NCBI RefSeq assembly: GCF_018342065.1
Contig: NZ_JAFDOE010000002.1
Span: 62,001-126,000, forward strand
Direction: 5' to 3'
DNA: 64,000 nt
DNA from: Citrobacter sp. FP75
Lineage (GTDB): Bacteria > Pseudomonadota > Gammaproteobacteria > Enterobacterales > Enterobacteriaceae
Of the stretch, positions 44,375 through 54,202 are shown piece after piece. Position 1 is the stretch's first letter. Every line of letters starts with the position of its first letter. The notes under the pieces were generated by a model that had not been told where the DNA came from, ran no database searches, and was given only the letters and a program-made list of their open reading frames with translations. A program made the position numbers and the translations under genes.

Positions 44375-44404
44375 AAAATGGACGCCAACTGGCGTCCATT
44401 TTTG
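44375..44404 (+). terminator. Terminator after leuU
   Basis: AATGGACGCCA pairs with TGGCGTCCATT and continues into a T run, ending the secG-leuU transcript. Confidence 0.85.
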
Positions 44405-44425
44405 TATCTGCAATCTGCATAATTG

Positions 44426-44452
44426 CTGGCTTCCCTGGCTTCCCTGGCTTCC
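44426..44452. repeat. Three tandem copies of a 9-bp unit
   Basis: CTGGCTTCC is repeated three times without change. On the minus strand an open frame would read it as Gly-Ser-Gln repeats, but I do not think that frame is a gene. Confidence 0.8.
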
Positions 44453-44460
44453 GGCGTGCT

Positions 44461-44598
44461 CTATAACTGCGACGAAATCTTGCGAGCAGCCTTCCTGATT
44501 TCTCTTCTTAATCTTTCTTCTTTCTGAATCCATCGCATAATGCACCCGACAAACTCAGCGGAAGTGCTGGTTTGATGAGATGTTTTATTCATTGCCAT
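44461..44598 (-). CDS. Possible small basic protein, unrecognised
   Basis: A 45-codon open frame on the minus strand between leuU and the antitoxin would encode MAMNKTSHQTSTSAEF followed by a strongly basic amphipathic stretch (RWIQKEERLRREIRKAARK). The composition looks protein-like rather than random, but the ribosome-binding site is poor. A second ATG two codons later could be the start. It may be a remnant of a mobile or toxin-antitoxin gene. I do not recognise it. Confidence 0.3.
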   Translation of the reverse strand: MAMNKTSHQTSTSAEFVGCIMRWIQKEERLRREIRKAARKISSQL

Positions 44599-44625
44599 TC
44601 TGCTAATATTAATAGGAGTTATTAA

Positions 44626-44898
44626 GTGTTATTAAGCGAGGTGATTCCTGTGGGCCCTTCTACTAAACAAACTATCAGCGCTCAGATCCCTGTTGAACTG
44701 GCACTTGCTGTTGAGAATTTGGCTATAGAGTTGGATCGTTCAAAAAGCTGGATCATAAAAGAAGCGTTGCTTTCCATGCTGGCCGAAAGAGAGCGGAGAC
44801 ATCAAAGCGTACTGGCGGGTCTTGCCGACGTAGACGCGGGGCGTGTGGTGAATCATTCAGATATGATGGACTTCGCTGATCGCTTAAAGAAAGTCTGA
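44626..44898 (+). CDS. Ribbon-helix-helix antitoxin (CopG/ParD-like)
   Basis: This 90-residue protein has the pattern of ribbon-helix-helix antitoxins: TKQTISAQIPVELALAVENLAIELDRSKSWIIKEAL (about 13-48) gives the DNA-binding strand and helices, and an acidic C-terminal part would mask the toxin. The GTG start is preceded by AGGAG at the right distance; an inner GTG is also possible. It is followed 3 bases later by a ParE-like toxin gene with a premature stop. Antitoxins of this kind repress their own operon. Confidence 0.82.
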   Translation: MLLSEVIPVGPSTKQTISAQIPVELALAVENLAIELDRSKSWIIKEALLSMLAERERRHQSVLAGLADVDAGRVVNHSDMMDFADRLKKV

Positions 44899-44901
44899 TA
44901 G

Positions 44902-45177
44902 ATGAATATTTACTGGACGCATAAAGCTCAGGATGATCTGGAGCGTATCTATCGTTTTGCCCTTCAGTACAGCCGACGACATGCCGATGATGTTTTAGAC
45001 CGCCTGATAGTCGGGTGCGCAGGGCTGAGTGCACATCCTGCAATTGGCATACAGCAATCGCGATACGAACCTTGAGAGGTTCGAAAGATTTTGTTCGACG
45101 GCTACGAGATCCATTATGAAGTCAAAAATAATGACATTTTTATCGTAGACCTCTGGCATGTGAAAGAAGAGCGATGA
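44902..45177 (+). pseudogene. ParE/RelE-family toxin with in-frame stop codon
   Basis: Reading from the ATG at 44902 gives a typical ParE/RelE start (MNIYWTHKAQDDLERIYRFA). Codon 58 (45073-45075) is TGA. After it the same frame continues for 33 codons with the family's C-terminal half (EVRKILFDGYEIHYEV...IFIVDLWHVKEER) to a TGA at 45177. Related toxins read YEPREVR here, so the stop probably arose from a CGA arginine codon by one C-to-T change. The protein should be truncated and inactive unless read through. The intact antitoxin lies directly upstream. Confidence 0.82.
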
Positions 45178-45215
45178 TAGGTTTGTATCAATTCAGGACG
45201 GGTCACCGCGTATAA

Positions 45216-45239
45216 AAAAGCCGCTTGCGCGGCTTTTGT
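45216..45239. terminator. Bidirectional terminator between toxin remnant and argG
   Basis: AAAAGCCGC and GCGGCTTTT flank a four-base loop, with T runs on either strand. It probably ends argG on the minus strand and the toxin-antitoxin transcript on the plus strand. Confidence 0.8.
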
Positions 45240-45254
45240 CATTTCTGTTGGCGA

Positions 45255-46646
<1,392 letters not shown>

Positions 46647-46649
46647 TTA

Positions 46650-46686
46650 AGTGCATTTTTATGCAAAATAAATGAGTTTTCATTTA
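46650..46686. promoter_or_regulatory. argG: Pair of ARG boxes (ArgR operator) for argG
   Basis: Two imperfect 18-bp palindromes centred about 19-20 bases apart contain TGCATTTTTATGCA and ATGAGTTTTCAT. Spacing and form match paired ArgR boxes, which bind the arginine-loaded repressor. They lie 52-88 bases upstream of argG. A third, weaker candidate is at 46793-46810. Confidence 0.65.
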
Positions 46687-46792
46687 ATCACCTTTTAGCG
46701 GTGACAGGAAGAGTTTAGTGATAATTTCGTTAAATAACGGCAGTGAAGGCAGATTTATCTTTGCTGTACCTCGCTAAATTTGCGTAGGTCGG

Positions 46793-46810
46793 CATTCATT
46801 CATTTGCATA
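46793..46810. promoter_or_regulatory. Possible third ARG box
   Basis: An AT-rich ATTCATTCATTTGCAT segment loosely matches the ArgR box and lies just upstream of the promoter at 46823. ArgR also affects the metY operon in E. coli. Weak evidence. Confidence 0.3.
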
Positions 46811-46822
46811 CTAGTAACAAGG

Positions 46823-46852
46823 TTGACATAAGGCATAGATAATCAATATACT
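46823..46852 (+). promoter_or_regulatory. Consensus-like promoter upstream of metY
   Basis: A perfect TTGACA and TATACT, 18 bases apart, are followed by a GC-rich discriminator (GTGCGC) as in stable-RNA promoters. Its transcript would cross the tRNA-Leu remnant and then metY. Confidence 0.65.
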
Positions 46853-46867
46853 GTGCGCAGATTTTAC

Positions 46868-46885
46868 GTCCCGTCCTCGGTACCA
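46868..46885 (+). pseudogene. Remnant of a tRNA-Leu 3' end
   Basis: GTCCCGTCCTCGGTACCA matches the last 18 bases of leuU in this window (GTCCCATCCTCAGTACCA, 44348-44365) at 16 of 18 positions. The two differences give the C-G and G-C form I recall for E. coli leuU. No other tRNA parts are visible before it, only a tRNA-like promoter. It could be a deleted tRNA gene or an attachment-site scar. Confidence 0.55.
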
Positions 46886-46899
46886 AATCCCAGCAGTAT

Positions 46900-46928
46900 T
46901 TGCATTTTTTACCCAAAGCGAGTAAAAT
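46900..46928 (+). promoter_or_regulatory. metY promoter
   Basis: TTGCAT and TAAAAT with a 17-base spacer lie 15 bases before the mature metY tRNA, the expected place for a short 5' leader. Confidence 0.65.
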
Positions 46929-46943
46929 TTGCCACGTTTCAGG

Positions 46944-47020
<77 letters not shown>

Positions 47021-47143
47021 CTTTCCCTTAGAGTTCTTTTTCAAATATACTGTGAAGACTTAGGCCTTCGTAGCTGGATTTGAAAAAAAATTCTTTCGGA
47101 AGGTTCTCCGAACCGCAGGTGCGGTTATAGGGTTCAGTTATCT

Positions 47144-47169
47144 AAAGCCCCGATTTATCGGGGTTTTTT
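47144..47169 (+). terminator. First terminator in metY-rimP gap
   Basis: CCCCGA and TCGGGG with a four-base loop, then six T residues. It should limit read-through from metY into rimP-nusA-infB. Confidence 0.85.
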
Positions 47170-47191
47170 GTTATCTGATTACAGAATAACT

Positions 47192-47211
47192 GGGCTTTAG
47201 GCCCTTTTTTT
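47192..47211 (+). terminator. Second terminator just before rimP
   Basis: GGGC-TTTAG-GCCC is followed by seven T residues, only 17 bases before the rimP start. The short stem suggests a weak or regulated terminator. CspA-family proteins antiterminate within this operon in E. coli. Confidence 0.65.
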
Positions 47212-47228
47212 ATGTCTTGGGGGTGGGC

Positions 47229-47681
47229 TTGTCCACATTAGAGCAAAAATTAACAGAGATGATTAAAGCACCAGTTGAAGCCTTGGGGTACGAGCTGGTC
47301 GGCATCGAATTTATTCGTGGTCGCACATCCACACTGCGCATCTATATTGATAGTGAAGATGGCATCAATGTTGATGATTGTGCTGATGTGAGCCACCAGG
47401 TTAGCGCCGTGATGGACGTTGAAGATCCCATTACCGTTGCTTATAACCTGGAAGTCTCCTCACCGGGTCTCGACCGTCCTATGTTCACGGCTGAACACTA
47501 CGTGCGTTTCCTGGGTGAAGAAGTCACGCTGGTTCTTCGTATGGCGGTACAAAATCGCCGTAAATGGCAGGGCGTTATCAAAGCGGTGGATGGTGAGATG
47601 ATCACTGTCACAGTCGACGGTAAAGATGAAGTGTTCGCGCTGAGTAATATCCAGAAGGCGAACCTGGTTCCCCACTTTTAA
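47229..47681 (+). CDS. rimP: Ribosome maturation factor RimP
   Basis: RimP, 150 residues, helps assemble the 30S subunit. The start is TTG ([11 protein letters not shown]), as I recall for E. coli, preceded by a very purine-rich GGGGGTGGGC. A longer frame from a TTG four codons upstream is possible but lacks a site. The conserved [23 protein letters not shown] and SSPGLDRP blocks are intact. It precedes nusA by 28 bases. Confidence 0.96.
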   Translation: MSTLEQKLTEMIKAPVEALGYELVGIEFIRGRTSTLRIYIDSEDGINVDDCADVSHQVSAVMDVEDPITVAYNLEVSSPGLDRPMFTAEHYVRFLGEEVTLVLRMAVQNRRKWQGVIKAVDGEMITVTVDGKDEVFALSNIQKANLVPHF

Positions 47682-47709
47682 CAGTCTGGATTGAGGTGAA
47701 AAGCCCGCG

Positions 47710-49197
47710 ATGAACAAAGAAATTTTGGCTGTTGTTGAAGCCGTATCCAATGAAAAATCGCTGCCACGCGAGAAAATTTTTGAAGCGCTGGAAAGTGCGC
47801 TGGCTACAGCAACAAAGAAAAAATACGAACAAGAGATCGACGTTCGCGTAGAGATCGATCGTAAAAGCGGTGATTTCGACACTTTCCGCCGTTGGGTAAT
47901 TGTGGAAGAAGTCACTCAGCCAACCAAAGAAATCACTCTGGAAGCTGCACGTTACGAAGACGAAAGTCTGAACGTGGGTGAGTACGTTGAAGATCAGATT
48001 GAATCAGTCACCTTTGACCGTATCACCACCCAGACTGCGAAACAGGTTATCGTACAGAAAGTACGTGAAGCTGAACGTGCGATGGTTGTTGATCAATTCC
48101 GCGAGCACGAAGGTGAGATCGTCACCGGTGTGGTGAAGAAAGTTAACCGCGACAATATTGCTCTGGACCTCGGCAGCAATGCTGAAGCCGTGATCCTGCG
48201 TGAAGACATGCTGCCGCGTGAAAACTTCCGTCCGGGTGACCGTATTCGTGGTGTTCTGTACTCCGTTCGCCCGGAAGCGCGCGGCGCGCAACTGTTTGTG
48301 ACGCGTTCCAAGCCGGAAATGCTGATTGAACTGTTCCGCATCGAAGTGCCAGAAATTGGCGAAGAAGTGATTGAAATTAAAGCGGCGGCTCGCGATCCGG
48401 GTTCTCGTGCAAAAATCGCGGTGAAAACCAACGATAAGCGTATCGATCCGGTTGGTGCTTGCGTGGGTATGCGCGGTGCGCGTGTTCAGGCGGTTTCTAC
48501 CGAGCTGGGCGGCGAACGTATCGATATCGTCCTGTGGGATGATAACCCGGCACAGTTCGTGATCAACGCGATGGCTCCGGCTGATGTGGCATCTATTGTG
48601 GTTGACGAAGACAAACACACCATGGATATCGCGGTTGAAGCCGGTAACCTGGCTCAGGCGATTGGACGTAATGGTCAGAACGTCCGCCTGGCGTCACAAC
48701 TGAGCGGTTGGGAACTCAACGTCATGACCGTTGATGACCTGCAGGCTAAGCATCAGGCTGAAGCGCATGCCGCCATTGACACCTTCACCAAATATCTCGA
48801 TATCGATGAAGATTTCGCGACTGTTCTGGTAGAAGAAGGTTTTGCTACGCTGGAAGAGTTGGCCTATGTGCCAATGAAAGAGCTTCTGGCAATTGACGGT
48901 CTTGATGAAGCAACCGTTGAAGCGCTGCGCGAGCGTGCTAAAAACGCACTGACCACTCTGGCACTGGCCCAGGAAGAAAGCCTCGGTGATAACAAACCGG
49001 CTGACGATCTGCTGAATCTGGAAGGATTAGATCGTGATATGGCCTTCAAACTGGCTGCCCGTGGTGTTTGTACGCTGGAAGATCTCGCTGAACAGGGCAT
49101 TGATGATCTGGCTGATATCGAAGGGTTGACCGACGAAAAAGCCGGTGAGCTGATTATGGCTGCCCGTAATATTTGCTGGTTCGGCGACGAAGCGTAA
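47710..49197 (+). CDS. nusA: Transcription termination/antitermination factor NusA
   Basis: NusA, 495 residues, binds RNA polymerase and nascent RNA and modulates pausing, termination and antitermination. Domain order: N-terminal polymerase-binding domain (1-130), S1 (about 135-200, [21 protein letters not shown]), two KH domains (about 230-345, [11 protein letters not shown] and [14 protein letters not shown]) and two acidic repeats at the C-terminus (LATI...[13 protein letters not shown] and [13 protein letters not shown]). It follows rimP and is 24 bases before infB. Confidence 0.98.
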   Translation: MNKEILAVVEAVSNEKSLPREKIFEALESALATATKKKYEQEIDVRVEIDRKSGDFDTFRRWVIVEEVTQPTKEITLEAARYEDESLNVGEYVEDQIESVTFDRITTQTAKQVIVQKVREAERAMVVDQFREHEGEIVTGVVKKVNRDNIALDLGSNAEAVILREDMLPRENFRPGDRIRGVLYSVRPEARGAQLFVTRSKPEMLIELFRIEVPEIGEEVIEIKAAARDPGSRAKIAVKTNDKRIDPVGACVGMRGARVQAVSTELGGERIDIVLWDDNPAQFVINAMAPADVASIVVDEDKHTMDIAVEAGNLAQAIGRNGQNVRLASQLSGWELNVMTVDDLQAKHQAEAHAAIDTFTKYLDIDEDFATVLVEEGFATLEELAYVPMKELLAIDGLDEATVEALRERAKNALTTLALAQEESLGDNKPADDLLNLEGLDRDMAFKLAARGVCTLEDLAEQGIDDLADIEGLTDEKAGELIMAARNICWFGDEA

Positions 49198-49221
49198 TAA
49201 ACTGTAGCAGGAAGGAACAGT

Positions 49222-51918
49222 ATGACAGATGTAACCGTAAAAACGCTGGCTGCAGAGATACAGACCTCCGTGGATCGCCTGGTACAGCAATTTGCTGATG
49301 CAGGTATCCCAAAGTCTGCTGACGACTCTGTGTCCGCACAAGAGAAACAAACCTTACTGGCGCACCTGAACCGTGAAAACGGCTCTGCCCCGGATAAGTT
49401 GACATTGCAGCGTAAAACGCGCAGTACTCTCAATATTCCAGGTACCGGTGGAAAAAGCAAATCGGTACAAATCGAAGTCCGCAAGACACGCACCTTTGTG
49501 AAACGCGATCCGCAAGAGGCAGAACGCCTTGCCGCGGAAGAGCAGGCGCAGCGTGAAGCGGAAGAGCAAGCCCGTCGTGAGGCAGAAGAAACTGCTAAAC
49601 GCGAGGCGCAACAAAAAGCCGAACGTGAGGCCGCAGAACAAGCTAAACGTGAAGCCGCTGATAAAGCGAAACGTGAAGCTGCGGAAAAAGACAAAGTGAG
49701 CAATCAACAGACCGACGATATGACTAAAACCGCCCAGGCCGAAAAAGCCCGCCGTGAAAATGAAGCCGCAGAACTGAAGCGTAAAGCGGAAGAAGAAGCG
49801 CGTCGCAAGCTTGAAGAAGAAGCTCGCCGTGTGGCTGAAGAAGCCCGTCGTATGGCGGAAGAAAATGCCGGTGTTTGGGCAGAGCAAGAGAAAGCGAAAG
49901 GTGAAGAAGATAAGAGCGATTATCACGTCACCACTTCTCAGCATGCTCGCCAGGCAGAAGACGAAAACGATCGTGAAGTAGAAGGCGGCCGTGGCCGTAC
50001 TCGCACCACGAAAGCAGCGCGTCCGGCGAAGAAAGGTAACAAGCACGCTGAATCTAAAGCTGACCGTGAAGAAGCGCGTGCAGCGGTTCGCGGCGGCAAA
50101 GGCGGCAAGCAGCGTAAAGGTTCTTCTCTGCAGCAGGGCTTCCAGAAGCCGGCTCAGGCCGTTAACCGTGACGTTGTGATTGGTGAAACCATCACCGTTG
50201 GCGAACTGGCGAACAAGATGGCGGTTAAAGGTTCTCAGGTCATCAAAGCGATGATGAAGCTGGGCGCAATGGCCACCATCAACCAGGTTATCGATCAGGA
50301 AACCGCACAGCTGGTTGCCGAAGAGATGGGCCACAAAGTTATCCTGCGTCGTGAAAACGAGCTGGAAGAAGCGGTAATGAGCGACCGTGATACGGGTGCT
50401 GCGGCTGAAGCTCGTGCACCGGTCGTGACCATCATGGGTCACGTTGACCACGGTAAAACCTCTCTGCTGGACTACATTCGTTCAACGAAAGTGGCCTCTG
50501 GCGAAGCGGGTGGCATTACTCAGCACATTGGTGCATACCACGTTGAAACTGACAACGGTATGATCACCTTCCTGGATACCCCAGGTCACGCCGCGTTTAC
50601 CTCTATGCGTGCTCGTGGTGCTCAGGCAACGGATATCGTTGTTCTGGTTGTTGCAGCAGATGACGGCGTGATGCCGCAGACCATTGAAGCTATCCAGCAC
50701 GCGAAAGCGGCGCAGGTGCCTCTGGTTGTTGCAGTGAACAAAATTGATAAACCAGAAGCCGATCTGGATCGCGTGAAGAACGAACTATCCCAGTACGGTG
50801 TTATGCCGGAAGAGTGGGGCGGCGAATCTCAGTTCATCCCAGTGTCTGCGAAAGCAGGTACCGGTATTGATGACCTGCTGAACGCTATCCTGCTGCAGGC
50901 TGAAGTTCTGGAACTGAAAGCGGTACGTAAAGGTATGGCGAGCGGTGCCGTTATCGAATCCTTCCTGGATAAAGGTCGTGGTCCGGTTGCAACGGTTCTG
51001 GTTCGTGAAGGTACGCTGAACAAAGGCGATATCGTGCTGTGTGGCTTCGAATATGGCCGTGTTCGTGCAATGCGTAACGAACTGGGTCAGGAAGTCCTGG
51101 AAGCAGGTCCGTCCATTCCGGTGGAAATCCTGGGTCTGTCCGGTGTTCCGGCTGCCGGTGATGAAGTTACCGTCGTACGTGACGAGAAGAAAGCGCGTGA
51201 AGTTGCACTGTACCGTCAGGGCAAATTCCGTGAAGTTAAACTGGCTCGCCAGCAGAAATCTAAACTCGAGAACATGTTCGCGAACATGACCGAAGGCGAA
51301 GTTCACGAAGTGAACGTCGTCCTGAAAGCTGACGTTCAGGGTTCTGTCGAAGCGATCTCCGACTCCTTGCTGAAACTGTCTACCGACGAAGTTAAAGTGA
51401 AGATCATCGGTTCTGGTGTAGGTGGTATCACCGAAACCGACGCCACGCTGGCTGCAGCGTCCAACGCGATTCTGGTTGGCTTCAACGTACGTGCTGATGC
51501 CTCTGCGCGTAAAGTGATTGAATCTGAAAGCCTGGATCTGCGTTACTACTCCGTCATCTATCACCTGATTGACGAAGTGAAAGCAGCGATGAGCGGCATG
51601 CTGTCTCCGGAACTGAAACAGCAGATCATCGGTCTGGCTGAAGTGCGTGACGTGTTCAAATCACCGAAATTTGGCGCCATCGCAGGTTGTATGGTTACCG
51701 AAGGTACGATTAAACGTCACAACCCAATCCGCGTTCTGCGTGACAACGTGGTTATCTATGAAGGCGAACTGGAATCCCTGCGCCGCTTCAAAGATGACGT
51801 TAACGAAGTCCGTAACGGCATGGAATGTGGTATCGGCGTTAAGAACTACAACGACGTTCGCGTTGGCGATATGATCGAAGTGTTCGAAATCATCGAGATC
51901 AAACGCACCATCGCATAA
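49222..51918 (+). CDS. infB: Translation initiation factor IF-2
   Basis: IF-2, 898 residues, brings fMet-tRNA to the 30S subunit and promotes subunit joining. A long, charged, repetitive N-terminal region (about 100-300, RREAEE and REAAEK repeats) precedes the GTPase domain, with GHVDHGKTS (G1), DTPGHAAF (G3) and NKIDKPEA (G4). Internal starts known for E. coli IF2-2 and IF2-3 are preserved: GTG at 49696 (codon 159) and ATG at 49720 (codon 167). It is eight residues longer than E. coli, with the variable stretch around [20 protein letters not shown] repeat and terminator follow. Confidence 0.98.
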   Translation: MTDVTVKTLAAEIQTSVDRLVQQFADAGIPKSADDSVSAQEKQTLLAHLNRENGSAPDKLTLQRKTRSTLNIPGTGGKSKSVQIEVRKTRTFVKRDPQEAERLAAEEQAQREAEEQARREAEETAKREAQQKAEREAAEQAKREAADKAKREAAEKDKVSNQQTDDMTKTAQAEKARRENEAAELKRKAEEEARRKLEEEARRVAEEARRMAEENAGVWAEQEKAKGEEDKSDYHVTTSQHARQAEDENDREVEGGRGRTRTTKAARPAKKGNKHAESKADREEARAAVRGGKGGKQRKGSSLQQGFQKPAQAVNRDVVIGETITVGELANKMAVKGSQVIKAMMKLGAMATINQVIDQETAQLVAEEMGHKVILRRENELEEAVMSDRDTGAAAEARAPVVTIMGHVDHGKTSLLDYIRSTKVASGEAGGITQHIGAYHVETDNGMITFLDTPGHAAFTSMRARGAQATDIVVLVVAADDGVMPQTIEAIQHAKAAQVPLVVAVNKIDKPEADLDRVKNELSQYGVMPEEWGGESQFIPVSAKAGTGIDDLLNAILLQAEVLELKAVRKGMASGAVIESFLDKGRGPVATVLVREGTLNKGDIVLCGFEYGRVRAMRNELGQEVLEAGPSIPVEILGLSGVPAAGDEVTVVRDEKKAREVALYRQGKFREVKLARQQKSKLENMFANMTEGEVHEVNVVLKADVQGSVEAISDSLLKLSTDEVKVKIIGSGVGGITETDATLAAASNAILVGFNVRADASARKVIESESLDLRYYSVIYHLIDEVKAAMSGMLSPELKQQIIGLAEVRDVFKSPKFGAIAGCMVTEGTIKRHNPIRVLRDNVVIYEGELESLRRFKDDVNEVRNGMECGIGVKNYNDVRVGDMIEVFEIIEIKRTIA

Positions 51919-51972
51919 TCTTCGTCGTCTTTTGGGCTGTGTTGGTTGCCCAATTTATAGAAGATTATTTGA

Positions 51973-52004
51973 GGTAGGCCGGGTAAGCGAAGCGCCACCC
52001 GGCA
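51973..52004. repeat. REP-like extragenic palindrome
   Basis: GTAGGCCGGGTAAGCGAAGCGCCACCCGGCA lies between infB and rbfA, upstream of a terminator (31 bases with imperfect pairing). Confidence 0.8.
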
Positions 52005-52013
52005 ATGAAATTT

Positions 52014-52039
52014 AAAAAGGGGCTTATGGCCCCTTTTTT
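52014..52039 (+). terminator. Terminator between infB and rbfA
   Basis: AAAAAGGGGC and GCCCCTTTTT flank a five-base loop, followed by T. A strong intrinsic terminator 24 bases before rbfA, so rbfA expression depends on read-through or another promoter. Confidence 0.85.
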
Positions 52040-52062
52040 GTCTTTATTCTGGAGAATTTATT

Positions 52063-52467
52063 ATGGCGAAAGAATTTGGTCGCCCGCAGCGCGTGGCCCA
52101 GGAGATGCAAAAAGAGATCGCACTCATCCTGCAACGCGAAATCAAAGATCCACGTGTCGGTATGATGACTACCGTGTCCGGCGTTGAGATGTCTCGTGAC
52201 CTGGCGTATGCCAAAGTGTTCGTGACCTTCCTGAACGACAAGGACGAAGCTGCCGTGAAGAACGGTATTAAAGCTTTGCAAGAAGCCTCTGGGTTTATCC
52301 GCTCGTTGCTGGGTAAAGCCATGCGCCTGCGTATCGTGCCGGAACTGACCTTCTTCTACGACAACTCGTTGGTCGAAGGGATGCGCATGTCTAACCTGGT
52401 GACCAGCGTGGTGAAACACGACGATGAACGTCGTGTGAATCCTGCGGACGACAGCAAGGAGGACTAA
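52063..52467 (+). CDS. rbfA: 30S ribosome-binding factor RbfA
   Basis: RbfA, 134 residues, is a KH-type protein that helps mature 16S rRNA and is needed for growth in the cold. The start [31 protein letters not shown] is diagnostic (first 31 residues). A TAATG junction shares its last base with the truB start. It is one residue longer than in E. coli, near the C-terminus. Confidence 0.97.
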   Translation: MAKEFGRPQRVAQEMQKEIALILQREIKDPRVGMMTTVSGVEMSRDLAYAKVFVTFLNDKDEAAVKNGIKALQEASGFIRSLLGKAMRLRIVPELTFFYDNSLVEGMRMSNLVTSVVKHDDERRVNPADDSKED

Positions 52468-53411
52468 TGAGTCGTCCTCGTCGTCGTGGTCGCGATATTC
52501 ATGGTGTGCTGCTGCTGGATAAACCGCAGGGCATGTCCAGCAATGACGTACTGCAAAAAGTAAAGCGTCTCTACAATGCCAACCGTGCCGGTCATACCGG
52601 CGCGCTGGATCCGTTGGCGACAGGCATGCTGCCTATTTGCCTTGGGGAAGCGACAAAATTTTCGCAATATCTGCTGGACTCTGACAAACGCTATCGCGTG
52701 GTGGCACGCCTCGGGCAGCGTACTGACACCTCCGATGCCGATGGGCAAATTGTGCAGGAGCGTCCGGTGACGTTTACCCCGGAACAGCTCGCCAGCGCGC
52801 TGGAGACTTTTCGCGGTGATATCGAACAAATCCCGTCGATGTATTCAGCGCTGAAGTATCAGGGTAAGAAGCTGTACGAGTATGCGCGTCAGGGTATTGA
52901 CGTTCCGCGTGAAGCCAGACCGATTACCGTTTACGAACTGCTGTTTATCCGTCACGAAGGTAACGAACTGGAGCTGGAAGTTCATTGCTCCAAAGGAACG
53001 TACATTCGCACGATTATTGACGATCTGGGCGAGAAGCTCGGATGCGGCGCGCATGTGACGTACCTGCGCCGTCTGACGGTCAGCAAATATCCGGTGGATC
53101 GTATGGTTACGCTGGAGCATTTGCACAGTCTGGTTGAACAAGCCGAACAGCAGGGCATTCCGGCGGCGCAGCTGCTTGATCCGCTGCTGATGCCAATGGA
53201 CAGTCCGGCATCGGACTATCCGGTGGTTAATCTGCCTTTAACGTCATCGGTTTACTTTAAAAATGGTAATCCGGTGCGCACGTCGGGCGTACCGCTGGAA
53301 GGGCTGGTTCGCGTGACGGAAGGCGATGATGGAAAATTTATCGGCATGGGTGAGATTGACGATGAAGGTCGTGTCGCCCCCCGTCGACTGGTGGTTGAGT
53401 ATCCTGCATAG
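52467..53411 (+). CDS. truB: tRNA pseudouridine-55 synthase
   Basis: TruB, 314 residues, makes pseudouridine 55 in the T loop of tRNAs and also acts as a tRNA chaperone. Catalytic aspartate D48 lies in [12 protein letters not shown]. The conserved [11 protein letters not shown] and the C-terminal PUA domain (from about residue 250) are present. It is coupled to rbfA by one shared base. The rpsO promoter follows 12 bases after its stop. Confidence 0.97.
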   Translation: MSRPRRRGRDIHGVLLLDKPQGMSSNDVLQKVKRLYNANRAGHTGALDPLATGMLPICLGEATKFSQYLLDSDKRYRVVARLGQRTDTSDADGQIVQERPVTFTPEQLASALETFRGDIEQIPSMYSALKYQGKKLYEYARQGIDVPREARPITVYELLFIRHEGNELELEVHCSKGTYIRTIIDDLGEKLGCGAHVTYLRRLTVSKYPVDRMVTLEHLHSLVEQAEQQGIPAAQLLDPLLMPMDSPASDYPVVNLPLTSSVYFKNGNPVRTSGVPLEGLVRVTEGDDGKFIGMGEIDDEGRVAPRRLVVEYPA

Positions 53412-53422
53412 CGCTCTCTGTC

Positions 53423-53451
53423 TTGCGATAAGCAGGCGCTGCGAGTAGAAT
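53423..53451 (+). promoter_or_regulatory. rpsO promoter
   Basis: TTGCGA and TAGAAT with a 17-base spacer and a GC-rich discriminator lie about 234 bases upstream of rpsO, right after truB. Confidence 0.7.
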
Positions 53452-53615
53452 ACTGCCGCTTAACGTCGCGTAAATTGTTTAACAATCTGCGCGGCGTGTA
53501 CACAAAACCATTCGAGCTGCATCAAGGCGGCCAGTCTGAGAATCCTCAGGAGCTTACTCAAGTAAGTAACTGAGGTGAGAAGACGCAGCCAACGCAGAGA
53601 TAGCTTGAAGGATGA

Positions 53616-53954
<339 letters not shown>

Positions 53955-53970
53955 GTCTTTCGAGTTTCAG

Positions 53971-53999
53971 AAAGAGGGGGCCTTCATGGCCCCTTTTTT
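53971..53999 (+). terminator. Terminator after rpsO
   Basis: GGGGCC and GGCCCC flank TTCAT and are followed by six T residues. This is the place of E. coli t1, which separates rpsO from pnp. Confidence 0.9.
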
Positions 54000-54049
54000 C
54001 CAGCAGATGGCAGCAATCCGCTGGAAACTAATGTATTGTTGCTATGAAT

Positions 54050-54145
54050 GATCTTCCGTTGCAGAGGTTCGCGCGGCTAATGAGAGGCTTTACCCAATAC
54101 GCATGGGTTAGGGTTGTCATTAGTCGCGAGGATGCGCAGAAGATC
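54050..54145 (+). promoter_or_regulatory. pnp leader long hairpin (RNase III site)
   Basis: Outer arms GATCTTC (54050) and GAAGATC (54139-54145) enclose inner arms GGCTAATGA and TCATTAGT. This forms the long double-stranded leader that RNase III cuts and PNPase then uses to repress its own synthesis in E. coli. Confidence 0.75.
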
Positions 54146-54152
54146 GGGTATT

Positions 54153-54179
54153 AACGATGGCGTATAACAATACGCCGTT
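54153..54179 (+). promoter_or_regulatory. Second stem-loop in pnp leader
   Basis: GGCGTAT and ATACGCC flank AACA, 24 bases before the pnp start. It is part of the structured leader involved in PNPase autocontrol. Confidence 0.6.
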
Positions 54180-54202
54180 AAAAAAAGAGAAAGGATATTA
54201 TT

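Larger units (their letters stand above)
53971..54190 (-). ncRNA. Possible SraG/PsrO sRNA, antisense in rpsO-pnp gap
   Basis: E. coli encodes an sRNA on the opposite strand of this gap. The position is the same here and a hairpin at the far end could end a minus-strand transcript, with a weak T run. I did not recall the sequence well enough to confirm it, and no minus-strand promoter was assigned. Limits are approximate. Confidence 0.3.

Noticed and set aside
44426-44452. CRISPR-like repeat
   Set aside because: Only three 9-bp units directly abutting, with no spacers.
44357-44545. Minus-strand 62-codon frame with Gly-Ser-Gln repeats
   Set aside because: It overlaps the leuU end and terminator; the repeats come from the 9-bp tandem unit. 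The other frame at 44461-44598 is more protein-like.
49354-50451. 365-codon minus-strand frame opposite infB
   Set aside because: Rich in Phe runs that arise from the complement of Glu/Lys codons in the IF-2 linker.
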